From positions 760,107 to 824,106 of the forward strand of contig NZ_LMKH01000001.1 in assembly GCF_001421415.1 (NCBI RefSeq): 64,000 nucleotides of DNA. Reading direction: 5' to 3'. Both the position numbers and the translations under genes were made by a program. How positions within the stretch are numbered: the stretch's first letter is position 1; each line of letters opens with the position of its first letter. The notes under the pieces are model-generated. The model had not been told where the DNA came from, did no database searches, and saw only the letters and a list, made by a program, of their open reading frames with translations. The DNA is from Sphingomonas sp. Leaf208. Lineage in GTDB: Bacteria > Pseudomonadota > Alphaproteobacteria > Sphingomonadales > Sphingomonadaceae. Below are positions 53,028 to 63,500 of this stretch, in pieces.

Positions 53028-53575
53028 TGCCTATTCTGAAAGGGCGCGAGGGTATGCAGCGCCGTCGGAACGAGGTCCCTGACAAGATCAGGAAGATTTT
53101 GCGCGGTGCCGCCCGCGCGGGTGCGACGGTGATCGCTGACGATGCGAAGCAACGGGTCGCATCCGATGCGGTTCGCGAAGGCGTCATCATCGGGCGATCA
53201 AAGGAAGTCGACGAACGGATAACGGTCAAGATCGCCGTCAAAGAAGGCTGGGCTCGCTCGCTCGGTACATGGCTGGAGTACGGCACCAGCGCCCACTTCA
53301 TCAGCGTCGACCCGAACTTCGCCGAAGGCCGGACCGCTGCCCGGGTCAACAAGCTCGACACGGACGCTGCGAAGGAAGGCCGGTCTGGCCCCGGCGCAAC
53401 GCTCGTCATCAACGGCAAGCCGGTCGGCGCGACTGTGTTTCACCCTGGCACAAGCGCCGAGCCCTGGTTGCGGACGGCGCGCGACGTGAAGGCGCGAGAC
53501 GCCATTCAAACGGCGCAGGAATACATCACCACCCGCGTGAAGCGCTCCACGCCTACCACCGACGGGGAAGTCTGA
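53027..53575 (+). CDS. HK97 gp10-like neck/tail completion protein
   Basis: 182 residues. Helical RKILRGAARAGATVIADDAK is followed by WARSLGTWLEYGTSAHFISV, the latter being the typical E-x-GT-x-x-x-x gp10 motif, and TVFHPGTSAEPWLRTARD. Positioned in the standard order gp6-gp7-gp10. Confidence 0.85.
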   Translation: MPILKGREGMQRRRNEVPDKIRKILRGAARAGATVIADDAKQRVASDAVREGVIIGRSKEVDERITVKIAVKEGWARSLGTWLEYGTSAHFISVDPNFAEGRTAARVNKLDTDAAKEGRSGPGATLVINGKPVGATVFHPGTSAEPWLRTARDVKARDAIQTAQEYITTRVKRSTPTTDGEV

Positions 53576-53982
53576 TGGACGGTGCAGGGATCATGGGCGA
53601 CGTGCTGCGCAAGAACGTAGCCCTGACCGCCGTCATTCGCCCTGAGGCGATCAAGGGCGGACGTCTCGCCGATGACGAGGGGTTGCCCGTTCTGCTCGTC
53701 CGATCGCTCAGCATCGTCGACCGGCAATCGCTGGCGCTGGAAGCCATGGTCCGAACGACGGAGCGGATCTCGGTCACCGTGCGCGCGGCCAGTTACCGCG
53801 ACCGCAAGACGATCATGGGGCTGCTGCGCTCTGCCGGCCGCGCCGGGCTCGTGATCGCCGCGCTGGACGATGCGCGCGACATATCCGTGCTGACCGCCGG
53901 CGCAGGCCCCGAACTGAACGGCCCCGGCAACAGCTTCGAACGCAACCAAGATTTCTACGTCTCGTACGACGCACCAGCCTGA
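53575..53982 (+). CDS. Tail completion protein (DUF3168-like)
   Basis: 135 residues. DVLRKNVALTAVIRPEAIKG and RISVTVRAASYRDRKTIMGL fit the position and fold of DUF3168 tail terminators; similarity is weak. Overlaps gp10 by TGATG. Confidence 0.7.
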   Translation: MDGAGIMGDVLRKNVALTAVIRPEAIKGGRLADDEGLPVLLVRSLSIVDRQSLALEAMVRTTERISVTVRAASYRDRKTIMGLLRSAGRAGLVIAALDDARDISVLTAGAGPELNGPGNSFERNQDFYVSYDAPA

Positions 53983-53994
53983 AGGAGAACGATC

Positions 53995-54204
53995 ATGGCA
54001 GCCAAGAACGACAAGAAGACCCTCTATGCGACGCGCGACTTCAAGGATGCGGGCACGACCCGTTTCTTCGAGCGCGGCACCGAGATCAGCGACGCGGAAG
54101 ATGGCGTGATCGCCAACTACGTCGCCGCAGGCCTCGTCTCGCACGAGAAGCCAGTGCCACCCGCTGAAGCCGAGAAGGCCGCGCTCGACGCCGTCCTCGG
54201 TTAA
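53995..54204 (+). CDS. Small hypothetical tail-region protein
   Basis: 69 residues starting MAAKNDKKTLYATRDFKDAG, with a mixed alpha/beta composition. GAAGGAG lies seven bases before the ATG. No function known. Confidence 0.65.
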   Translation: MAAKNDKKTLYATRDFKDAGTTRFFERGTEISDAEDGVIANYVAAGLVSHEKPVPPAEAEKAALDAVLG

Positions 54205-54272
54205 TCTTCTTTCCTGCCCGCGACAGGACTGACCCGCCGGCACCGCCGGCTCGCTGACTGGAGAATACCATC

Positions 54273-54725
54273 ATGAGTTCCACGACTGCGGCGGGTTCGA
54301 AACTCGCCATTTCCGCGGGCGTCCCCTCTGCCCAGACTGCCACCGCCTACAAGGCGCTGACCTACACCACGGTCGGCGGCGTTGAATCGATCGGCGGCTT
54401 CGGCGCGTCGACCGAAGTCGTCACGTTCACGCCGCTCGATGGCCCTGTTGAGAAGTATAAGGGCCCGACCAACTACGGCCAGCTGAGCCCGACCATGAAG
54501 GTCGACGACGCTGACGCCGGGCAGGCATTGATCCAGGTCGCCTCGCTGCCGACGAGCCTCGACCTCTATGCTGTCCGTATCACCAAGCCAGACGGCACGC
54601 TTCGATACTTCCAGGCACGCGTCTTCGGCTTCCCCGAGACGATCGGTGCCGCGAACTCGATCATTACCGCCGCACCGGCGATCGAGATCAACACCGTCGT
54701 CATCAAGGACGTGGCGGCAGCCTGA
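54273..54725 (+). CDS. Major tail tube protein
   Basis: 150 residues. Thr/Gly/Val-rich beta-structure with KALTYTTVGGVESIGGFGAS, FTPLDGPVEKYKGP and FPETIGAANSIITAAPAIEI is typical of siphovirus tube proteins. It precedes the tail chaperone as in lambda gpV-gpG. TGGAGAATACC precedes the ATG. Confidence 0.85.
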   Translation: MSSTTAAGSKLAISAGVPSAQTATAYKALTYTTVGGVESIGGFGASTEVVTFTPLDGPVEKYKGPTNYGQLSPTMKVDDADAGQALIQVASLPTSLDLYAVRITKPDGTLRYFQARVFGFPETIGAANSIITAAPAIEINTVVIKDVAAA

Positions 54726-54835
54726 CTCAAGGTTACGGCGCCCGCGACGCCGGCTTCTCTACGCATCAACCTGCTCTCGCTGTCGCGGGTGCGGAGCAGG
54801 TTGATGCACCCATCATACCCGCGAGGTAATACACC

Positions 54836-55255
54836 ATGGACATTCTCACGCAGGCAATCGCCGACACCGCCCCGCTGCATCTCAAGGATGCCAATGGCGT
54901 TCTCATGTATAGCGGCGAGGGTGCCGATCGTCGGCCGGTTCGCGTCATTCTGCATAGCCCCGGCAGCGAGGCTTATGCCCAGATCGAAACCAAGCAGACG
55001 CAGCGCGTCCTCAAGCGCCTCGACGACAACGATGGCAAGCGCACAGCGATGAGCGCGGAAGAGCGCCTCGCCCAGACGGCCGAAGACCTCGCTGATGCTA
55101 CCGTCGAGTTCGAGAACCTGACGCTCGCCGACAAGACCGGTCGCGCCCTCGCTCTCGCAGTGTACGGCAACCGTAGCCTTGGCTTCATCGCCAACCAGGT
55201 GAGCAAGGCGCTGGCTGACTGGGGAAACTTCAAGGGCGCGCCAGCAACGCCCTAA
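54836..55255 (+). CDS. Tail assembly chaperone, short form (gpG-like)
   Basis: 139 residues in the zero frame. MDILTQAIADTAPLHLKDAN is followed by a helical C-terminus ending ALADWGNFKGAPATP. It binds the tape measure while the tail is built. Near its end GGGAAAC allows a -1 shift that produces a longer form with the 55228-55686 segment. Confidence 0.85.
   Translation: MDILTQAIADTAPLHLKDANGVLMYSGEGADRRPVRVILHSPGSEAYAQIETKQTQRVLKRLDDNDGKRTAMSAEERLAQTAEDLADATVEFENLTLADKTGRALALAVYGNRSLGFIANQVSKALADWGNFKGAPATP
55222..55228 (+). promoter_or_regulatory. Programmed -1 frameshift site GGGAAAC
   Basis: The heptamer G GGA AAC lies in the zero frame of the gpG-like gene exactly as the X XXY YYZ rule demands. 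A -1 slip leads into the open frame up to 55686. Lambda uses GGGAAAG in the same gene. Confidence 0.85.
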
Positions 55256-55686
55256 TCCTCTACGCGAAGCGACTGGCGTGGCTGAACGCCACGCCGCGCC
55301 CGCCGGCAGGGACGCCGCGAGCCGCTGCGTTCAATCTGGCAACAGCCCCGTCACGGCTCGACACGCTCAAGCGTGACCGCATTCCGGTGCAGATGCCGCC
55401 ACTTCCCCTGCCGCATCTGATCGAGCGATGGACCGAGATCGGCATGACCGGATCGAACGGCATGTCAGCCACGCCGCTTAGCTGGACTGAGATCGCCGCG
55501 TGGCAGGCGAACACCTGCATCCGGCTGTCGCCATGGGAAGCCCGGATCATTCGGGCGTTGTCGCTAGCCTATGTCGGTCAGAGCCGAGACAGCGAAGAGG
55601 AAACCTGCCCGTCCCCGTGGCGCGGTGCGGTGACCGAAGCGGAAAAGGCGGCCGAGGTCGCGATCCTGGACTCCGTACTCGGCTGA
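55228..55686 (+). CDS. Tail assembly chaperone, -1 frame extension (gpT-like part of gpGT)
   Basis: After the shift, 152 residues follow, LQGRASNALILYAKRLAWLN onward, and end at 55686. The frame is open from 55219 and has no ATG, GTG or TTG before GTG 55387, so it can hardly be translated alone. The second half (LSWTEIAAWQANTCIRLSPW, EARIIRALSLAYVGQS) resembles gpT-type segments that bind the tail tube protein. The fused product would be about 283 residues. Confidence 0.8.
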   Translation, partial: LQGRASNALILYAKRLAWLNATPRPPAGTPRAAAFNLATAPSRLDTLKRDRIPVQMPPLPLPHLIERWTEIGMTGSNGMSATPLSWTEIAAWQANTCIRLSPWEARIIRALSLAYVGQSRDSEEETCPSPWRGAVTEAEKAAEVAILDSVLG

Positions 55687-55733
55687 CCCGTCGGCCAATC
55701 CCGCAATCTGAAAACCGGTGGAAAGGACGCATC

Positions 55734-58700
55734 ATGGACGAAGATGACGGCATGCTTTCCGCCGGTTTCGCGATCGACACACAGGGTGCGTTCAGCGAGC
55801 TCCAGCGGTTCTATCAGTTCTTTGATAGCGGCACGATCAAGGTGCTCGACGAGATGCGCAAGGTCGAGGTCGCTACTGGCGGCATGATGAAACTAGGTGG
55901 GGCGACCCGCGAGGTAGCGGCGTTTAGTGCTGCGGCGAAAGGTGAACTAACCTCCGTCCGACAGACGGCCGAAACGATCGTTTCGAGCGTCGGAGGGCTC
56001 TCTGCCGCCATCAGCGTCACCGGTGCAGCGGCCAGTCGTGAGGCCCGTGCGCTTGCCCGTGAGAAGACGCTAACCGCGACCGCGGGCGAAGCTTTGATCC
56101 GGACGCTTGAGCGTGAAGCGATGGCGCTGGGTAAAACCAAGGAAGAGATGCGTGCGGCCAAGATCGAGGCCATCGCGCTCTCAGCGAACCAGCAAGGCAA
56201 CACCGACCTCGCCGATCGCCTGCTCGCTGCTGCCCGCCAGCGTAAGTTTGCAGCAGACTCGGTCGCCGAGGCCGAAGAAGAGGCCGGCCGCAAGGTAGCG
56301 GCGTCGGCAGCGCAGCAGGAACAGGCTCTGCGATCGGCTGCATTTGCACATGATCAGTTCGAAGCAGCCGCGCGGCGTGGAGTCTCGGCGATGCGCGAGC
56401 AGGACGCGGCAGCCGAACGCGATGCCGCGTCGCTTGCGCAGTTGCGCGCGATGGTCGACCCGGCTGCTACCGCTCAGGAACGGCTGAACCGCGAGATCGC
56501 CGAGGCGCGTCGGGTTATGACCGCCGCCGGTGCGTCGGCAGCAGAGCTTGGCTTGGCCGAGAAGATGCTCGGCGACCGTGCGGAGTCTGCTGCCCAGCGG
56601 CACGACATGATGGCGGGTTCTGCGCGCAAGAGCGGGTTTGCCTTGCAGACGGTTGCCCTCCAGCTGCCGGACATCACGCAGGGGCTGCTCACCGGGCAGA
56701 AGCCGATGACGGTCTTCATTCAGCAGGGCTTTCAGATTGTCCAGGTCGGTATGATGGCAGAAGGTGGTCTGCGCGGGTTCGGCAAAGAGCTTGGCGCTTT
56801 GGCACTCCGCTTTTCGCTGCTGTTGATCGGTCTGGCCGCTGCCGGCGCTGGCTTTGCGCTGTTCAACCGGTGGATCAACGAAGGCGTCAAGAACGAGCAG
56901 CTGACCAGCGGGCTCGGCAAGATCACCGGCGGTGCCGACGCCACGAAGCAGGAGCTCTTCAAGCTTAAGGACGCGACGATCACCTGGGCGGACACGTCGT
57001 CAGCGCTCTTCACTGTGGTCGGCAAGGACGTCGCTGCGGTCTTCGTCGGCGACATGAAGACGATGGGCAAGGACGTGAAGAGCGTCCTCGACGATCTGAC
57101 CTCCTATGGCCGGCAGGCGCTCGCGGGTCTGTATGCCGGCGTCGCGGGCATGAAGGCATACCTTGGGGAGGTCGAGAAGGGCGGCGTGCTCGGCATCGGC
57201 AAGATGCTGATCGGTCAGGGCGATCCGAAACTGATCGAGAAGACCTTTGGCGCGCAATACGACATCGCGGACAAGTATCTGACGAAGCTGGGCGGCCGTG
57301 TGCGGACCGAAGCGATCAAGAACGCTCGGGAGCGCAACGCCAAGACGATCGGCTTCAATAACGAGCCGAAGCCTAAGACCGATCAGCATGCGGCGTCGCT
57401 GGCGCGGGATGCCGAAGCGACTGAAGCGCAGATCCGCAACCTCTACAAATTGGCGGAGGCCTATGGCGTATCTGGTGCCGCGGCATTGATCGCCGAGGCG
57501 CGCGTCAAGGCGGAGAGTGCAGCGATCCGCAAGCGGGCCGATATTGAGGCGTCGGTCGATCGGCAGGTTCGATTGTCGATCGCTCAACGTGTCTCGGACT
57601 CCGAGAAGGGTTCGGCGACGATGCGCGATCAGGCGCGCATCCAGACGATGGTCAACGGCGAGGTTGCCGCTGGTAACGTCTCGGCATCGCACGCGAATGA
57701 GTTGATGCAGCAGCGCTTAGCTGAGCTACCACTGCTCTTCGCCCTCGAAGCGGCACAGCAGCGTGGACTGAAGACCGAGGTCGAAAAGGCCACGAAGGCG
57801 CTCGACGATCAGCGCAGCGCGCAGGCCGATCTCGATGCGTCCGCGATGGGTGCGCGGTTTGTCGCGGCGGACAGCGCAGCCAATGATCGGCTGGCCGATC
57901 TGCGCGAAGAGCTTTCGCTTATCGGTGCGACCGACGCTGCCCGTACTGCAGCACTTGCGACAACGCGTGCCACCCGCGAGGCGGAGGTCATGTTCCCCGG
58001 CGCCCTGGCAAACCAGCGGGACTATATCGCCAAGCAGGTCGAGATCTCCGGGCTCGAATTGCAATCGAAGCTTCGCGCTGACGCTCTCAACGACAGTCTG
58101 AGCTACCAGGGCGACCTGCTCGACCAGATCGCGACGAACGTTTCTAACGCTGCGCAGGGGATGGCTGATGCGTTCGGCGAGGTAGGCCGCGCGATCGGCG
58201 ATACCGTTTCGATCTACGCCTCCTTCGCGGCGCAGCAGGAACGCGTCGGCGCCGCGCACAAGCAGCAGCTGATCATCCTGAACCAGAACACGAACGCCGA
58301 GCAGCGTGACGCGTCCATCAAACGCGAAAACGGGCTCTTCGCGACAAAGAACGCGACCGCGCAGGTCGGGCTGTACGGCGACATGACGCACGCGGCGAAG
58401 GGGTTCTTTAAGGAAGGCTCGGACGGTTACAAGGCAATGGCGACCGCTGAGAAGGTGTTCCGCGCCGTCGAGTTCGCCATGTCGATCCGCTCGATCGCGC
58501 AGGATGCCATCGAGACGATCACGTCGATCACGAACAGCGGCGCGCGTGCAGCAGCTGCGGGTGCGGAAGGCGTCGCCAACCAATCGAAGCTGCCCTTCCC
58601 GGCGAACCTCGCAGCCATGGCCGCCACGGCTGCGGCGCTGGTTGGTGCCGGCATCGCGGTCGCTGGCGGCTTTGGCGGCGGCAAGAACACGCTGCCGAAG

Positions 58701-60551
58701 GCCAATGACGGCACCGGAACCGTGCTCGGTGATACCGAGGCCAAGTCGGAAAGCATCAAGCGCGCGATCGACGACCTAAAGAATGTCGATACGCTCATGC
58801 TGACCTCGTCGCGCGAAATGGCTGGGTTGCTGCGTTCGATCGATAGCCAGATTGGCGGCGTCGCGTCGCTGATCGTGCGCGCCGGTGACGTCAACGCGTC
58901 GGGCGGTGTCAGCGAGGGCTTCAAGACGAACGCTGTCGGCTCCGTGTTGAAGGCGATCGTCCCCGTGTTCGGCGGTGCGCTCGCCTCGCTGTTCGGCACC
59001 AAGACGAAGGTCGTCGGCAGTGGCCTATCGGGTGGGCCGCAGTCGCTCGACTCGATCCTGAACGGGGGCTTCGATGCGTCCTACTATTCGGATGTTCAGA
59101 AAAAGAAGAAGCTGTTCGGCATCACGACCAGCACGAAGTATGCTACCCAGTATACGGGCGCCGATGCAGGCCTCGAAAATCAGTTCACGCTGATCCTCAA
59201 GAACTTCAACGGCGCCATTGCGGCAGCCGCTGGCCCGCTCGGCGAGTCCACCGCCGAGATCCAGCGCCGGTTGAGCGGCTTCATCGTCGACATCGGTAAG
59301 ATCGACCTTCAAGGCCTCACCGGCGACGAGATCCAAGAGAAGCTATCGGCCGTGTTCGGTGCGGCAGCCGATAAGATGGCGCTAGCAGCCTTCCCCGGCT
59401 TCGAGCGGTTCCAGAAGGTCGGCGAGGGTGCTTTCGAGACGCTGGTCCGTGTCGCTTCGACCGTCGAGGCCGTCAGTGCATCGCTCGATCTGCTGGGCGG
59501 TTCGGCGCGGGGCCTTGGGATCGACGCCAAGCTTGGCCTGGCGGATCAGTTCGACAGCGTCAGCGACTTCAACAGCGCGGCTGATGCATACTTTCAGACA
59601 TTCTACAGCAAGGAAGAGCAGGCTGCGGCGAAGACCGCCCAGTTCGCCAAGGTGTTCGATAGCCTCGGGATGGCGATACCTGAAACGCTCGCTGGCTTCC
59701 GTCAGCTCGTCGACGCGCAGAACCTCACCACGTCGGCCGGCCAGTCGACCTATGCCACGCTCCTGCAACTCGCGCCCGCATTCGCCGATCTCAAGTCGGC
59801 GATGGACGGTGCCAAGAGCGCGGCCGACATCCTCGCCGAGCGGCAGGATCTTGAACGCAAGATGCTTGAGCTCAACGGCGACACCGCCGCGATCCGCGCG
59901 CTCGATCTCGCCAAGGTCGATGTCAGTAACCGCATGCTTCAGCAGCAGGTCTGGGCGATTCAGGACGCCCAGGCAGCAGCGAGCGCAGCCAAGCAGCTGA
60001 GCTACGCATGGTCGAGCGTTGGCGACAGCATCGATGCAGAGATCAAGCGCATCCGCGGCCTGTCCGACGGCGCGGGCGGCACGACGTTCGCTACGGCGAT
60101 GGGCGAGTTCAACGCGGCGACGAATGCGGCGCGCGGCGGTGATCAGGACGCAGCCAAGCTGCTGCCGGGTCTCAGTCAAGCGCTGCTGAAGCTGGCCGGC
60201 GACAACGCTACCAGTCGGCAGGAACTCGACCGGGTCCAGTCGCAGACCGCGGCCAGCCTCGAACAGACCAGCGCCGTGATCGCTGCGATTGCCAAGGGCA
60301 ACCTGCTGACAAGCGCAGGAACGGTAGCCGCGGCAGCGGTCGCGGCAAGCGCGGTCGCACCGGCGCCGACGGTCGCGAACGATGCCCGAGATCCTATTGC
60401 TCAACTCCGTGACGAGATCGCCCAGATGCGCGCTGACAATAATGCCGGGCATTCCGCCACGGCCGGGAACACGGCACGCATGGCGAAGAAGCTCGACGAT
60501 GTCACGTCGCAGAGCGGCGGTGATGCTATCGCGATCGTGGCCGCAGCATGA
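55734..60551 (+). CDS. Tail tape measure protein
   Basis: 1605 residues, largely helical and Ala/Glu/Lys rich. GGAAAGGA precedes the ATG at 55734. Long coiled stretches run over 100-300 and 600-900. A hydrophobic segment (LRFSLLLIGLAAAGAGFALF) lies near residue 360 and another (LAAMAATAAALVGAGIAVAG) near residue 965; they could cross the host membrane on DNA entry. By the usual rule of about 0.15 nm per residue the tail would be near 240 nm. Its stop overlaps the next start (ATGA). Confidence 0.93.
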   Translation: MDEDDGMLSAGFAIDTQGAFSELQRFYQFFDSGTIKVLDEMRKVEVATGGMMKLGGATREVAAFSAAAKGELTSVRQTAETIVSSVGGLSAAISVTGAAASREARALAREKTLTATAGEALIRTLEREAMALGKTKEEMRAAKIEAIALSANQQGNTDLADRLLAAARQRKFAADSVAEAEEEAGRKVAASAAQQEQALRSAAFAHDQFEAAARRGVSAMREQDAAAERDAASLAQLRAMVDPAATAQERLNREIAEARRVMTAAGASAAELGLAEKMLGDRAESAAQRHDMMAGSARKSGFALQTVALQLPDITQGLLTGQKPMTVFIQQGFQIVQVGMMAEGGLRGFGKELGALALRFSLLLIGLAAAGAGFALFNRWINEGVKNEQLTSGLGKITGGADATKQELFKLKDATITWADTSSALFTVVGKDVAAVFVGDMKTMGKDVKSVLDDLTSYGRQALAGLYAGVAGMKAYLGEVEKGGVLGIGKMLIGQGDPKLIEKTFGAQYDIADKYLTKLGGRVRTEAIKNARERNAKTIGFNNEPKPKTDQHAASLARDAEATEAQIRNLYKLAEAYGVSGAAALIAEARVKAESAAIRKRADIEASVDRQVRLSIAQRVSDSEKGSATMRDQARIQTMVNGEVAAGNVSASHANELMQQRLAELPLLFALEAAQQRGLKTEVEKATKALDDQRSAQADLDASAMGARFVAADSAANDRLADLREELSLIGATDAARTAALATTRATREAEVMFPGALANQRDYIAKQVEISGLELQSKLRADALNDSLSYQGDLLDQIATNVSNAAQGMADAFGEVGRAIGDTVSIYASFAAQQERVGAAHKQQLIILNQNTNAEQRDASIKRENGLFATKNATAQVGLYGDMTHAAKGFFKEGSDGYKAMATAEKVFRAVEFAMSIRSIAQDAIETITSITNSGARAAAAGAEGVANQSKLPFPANLAAMAATAAALVGAGIAVAGGFGGGKNTLPKANDGTGTVLGDTEAKSESIKRAIDDLKNVDTLMLTSSREMAGLLRSIDSQIGGVASLIVRAGDVNASGGVSEGFKTNAVGSVLKAIVPVFGGALASLFGTKTKVVGSGLSGGPQSLDSILNGGFDASYYSDVQKKKKLFGITTSTKYATQYTGADAGLENQFTLILKNFNGAIAAAAGPLGESTAEIQRRLSGFIVDIGKIDLQGLTGDEIQEKLSAVFGAAADKMALAAFPGFERFQKVGEGAFETLVRVASTVEAVSASLDLLGGSARGLGIDAKLGLADQFDSVSDFNSAADAYFQTFYSKEEQAAAKTAQFAKVFDSLGMAIPETLAGFRQLVDAQNLTTSAGQSTYATLLQLAPAFADLKSAMDGAKSAADILAERQDLERKMLELNGDTAAIRALDLAKVDVSNRMLQQQVWAIQDAQAAASAAKQLSYAWSSVGDSIDAEIKRIRGLSDGAGGTTFATAMGEFNAATNAARGGDQDAAKLLPGLSQALLKLAGDNATSRQELDRVQSQTAASLEQTSAVIAAIAKGNLLTSAGTVAAAAVAASAVAPAPTVANDARDPIAQLRDEIAQMRADNNAGHSATAGNTARMAKKLDDVTSQSGGDAIAIVAAA

Positions 60552-63500
60552 GGGTCGTTCTCGACAACGGCACGTTGTTCGACCTCGGCGAGACCGAGGC
60601 AACGCCGTCGATCGGCATCACCGACTTTAGCCGACGCGTCACCGATGACTTCGGCGTCACGACGGTCGTCGAGCGCGGCTTCTCGCGCCGGTTGTCGGTG
60701 AAGCTGGCGCTGCCGTTCGACGGCGTCAGTGCGTTGCAGCAGCGGCTCGCCGATCTGCGCGCGACGTCGGCACTCTGGGTGGCAAGCGATCGGCTCGATT
60801 GGCTGTCGGTGCGCGGGTTCTACAAGGACTTCGATCTCGACCACGCCGTTCCGCCGGTCAGCTATTGCACGCTGACGGTCGAGGGGCTTGCCGAGACGAC
60901 TACGGCTCCCGACGACGGCAGCGATCCGGCGCCGATCGGCGCGACCTCGACGCTGCGACTGATTCAGCCGGTGACGATCGACGGTGCGGCGCTGGCGAAC
61001 AGCAGTGTTACCGAAGACGATTATCCCGAGTGGGCGGCCAGCGCGACGTACGCCACCGGTACCCGCGTCGTTAAAGCGGCGACGCATCGCGTCTACGAGA
61101 GTGCGGCGAACGCGAACGTCGGGAACGATCCGGCAGGCGTGTCGGGCAAGTGGCTCGATGTCGGCCCGACGAATCGCTGGGCGATGTTCGACCAGGCGCT
61201 CGGCTCGGTTACGAGCGCGGCCGACACGATCACGGTAGCGCTCGACGTCACCGGCGCCGATGCAGTCGCGCTGCTCGACGTCACCGGTGCCGCGGTTCGC
61301 GTCCAGGCGGACGGCTACGATCGCACCACGGATGTAGCGGCCGGCGCCATAACCTTTCTCGATCTCCCGCTGGTCACCGGCCGGGTGACGGTCACGATCG
61401 CCGGGACCGTTCAGGTGTCCGTCGGTACGCTGTTGATCGGCCGGTTGCGCAGCCTGGGGATCACCGAAGCGTCGCCAACGGCGGGTATCACCGACTTCAG
61501 CCGCAAGGTGGTCGACGACTTCGGTGACGTGACCGTTGTGCAGCGTGCGTGGTCGAAGCGGATGGCTGCCAAGGCGCTTATCCGCACCGATGCGGTCGAC
61601 GTTGTTGCCAACCGCCTTGCCGCAGTTCGCGCGCGGCCATCGCTGTGGATCGGTCGAGCCGGTCTCGACAGCCTCACGGTGTACGGGTTCTTCAAGGACT
61701 TCTCGATCGAGGTCGGCGTCAATGTCAGCAAGCTGTCGCTGACCATTGAGGGACTGAGCAAGGCGGCCCCCGTCGTGCCGTTCTCATCGGGCGGGTCGGT
61801 CGCATGGCCTGACGTCACAGACCCGACCGGCACCAAGCCGACGGACAACGCGGACGTCACCAGCGACAACACGTCCAAGGATACGAACGCGGTTGGCGGT
61901 AAGCCCGCAACCGATCTGCTCAAGTCGCTCGACGAGCTCGAAAAGGTAACGATCCCGGCGGTCAACGCCGCGGTCGCGCAGGCCGACGCCCGGATCACGG
62001 CAGCAGCCGGGGAGGCCGCAGCAGCGGTCGCCGAGGCCAATGCGCAGATTGTCGCGGCCAATGGCCGGGTGACGGCTGCGCAGGCTACGCTTGATCAGGC
62101 CGTGACGGATCTGAACGCGGAGATCTCGCGCGCGCAGGGCAAAGACGAGCAGCTGTCGCAGCGCATCGATGCGCTGATCGTCGAAGGTAACGGCTACGAC
62201 GACACGAACGTGCGCGCCCTTATCGAGCAGGCGGAGACGGTGCGGGCCGACGGAGACCGTGCGCTGGCCGAACGGATCGACCGGGTCGTCACGTCATATC
62301 AGGATCTCGACACCGCCACGAATGCTCGGATCACCGATACCGCGCAGGCGCTTGCGAGCGCAGACGAGGCCATCGCCCGACGCGCAACCGAGATCGAGTC
62401 CCGTGCAAGTACCTCGGGCGGCAACCTCGTGCCGAATAGCAGCCTCAGCACGCTGGACGGCTGGCTGCTCACATACAACTCAGGGCTAGCGTCCGAAGTC
62501 GGTTTGAACGGGGCCGGCGTGCCGTTCATGATCGGCGGCGTCGAGAACAACCTTGTGCTGCATCGTACTGCAGCCGGCGCGGGATTGTGCAGCGAAGCCC
62601 AAAGCAGCCCCTTCGCCGTTCGGCCCGGGTCGAGCCTACAGTTCTACGTGTTCACCGCGTCGCATCGCTGCCGTGCGTGGGTCTCTGTTTTCTTCCTCAA
62701 TTCAGAGAATGCAACGATTGGTTACGGTGGCGAAAATCCCGGTGCCCGCATCAACGCCGGCGGCCAAGACCTCAACCAGTGGGACCAGACAGGGCTGAAG
62801 GAGACCGTCGTTCCCGACGGTGCGGTTCGAGCCACGATCGTCTTGCGATCGTACGACGTCGAGGTTGACGGCTATGCGTGGTTCTCCCGTCCGTTCGTTA
62901 CTGAGGTCCGCCCGGGCACGACTACCTGGGCACCGTACAGCGCGGGCAACGATCGCGGCATCCTGTCGGCGACGCGTGCCCTCGTCAGTTCGGTCGCGAC
63001 AACGCTGGCCGATGCCGATCAGGCGATCGGACGGCGGATGGACAGTGTCACTGCTGACTACCAGGGCCGTGATTCCGCAACGAACACGCGGATCACCGAT
63101 ACGGCGACCGCTTTGGCGAACGCCGACGAAGCCATTGGGCAGCGTATCAGCGAAGTGCAGAGCGGCTTCACGTCTGGCGGCGGCAACCTGCTGAGCAACA
63201 CCGACTTCGTCACTTCGGACGGGTGGAGCGAAAGCTTCAACGTCTCGCCCCGCCCGAGTTACCTGATCAACGCTGCCGGCGCTCCGTATCATCCTGTTGG
63301 CGAGAGCGTACTTTCGATCGTTCAGGGCGAGCCCACCGGTGGTGATGCTTATTACGCCGACTGGGTTTCTCCCGTCGTCGCTGTCGTGCCCGGCTCCTTC
63401 ATCCAGTTCTCGGCGATGTGCGCTTCTCATCGCGCCGACACGCAAATCTTTCTTGGCTGGATCGGCACAGACGGTGTGATTTTCGCCTTTGCCCCCGGCA

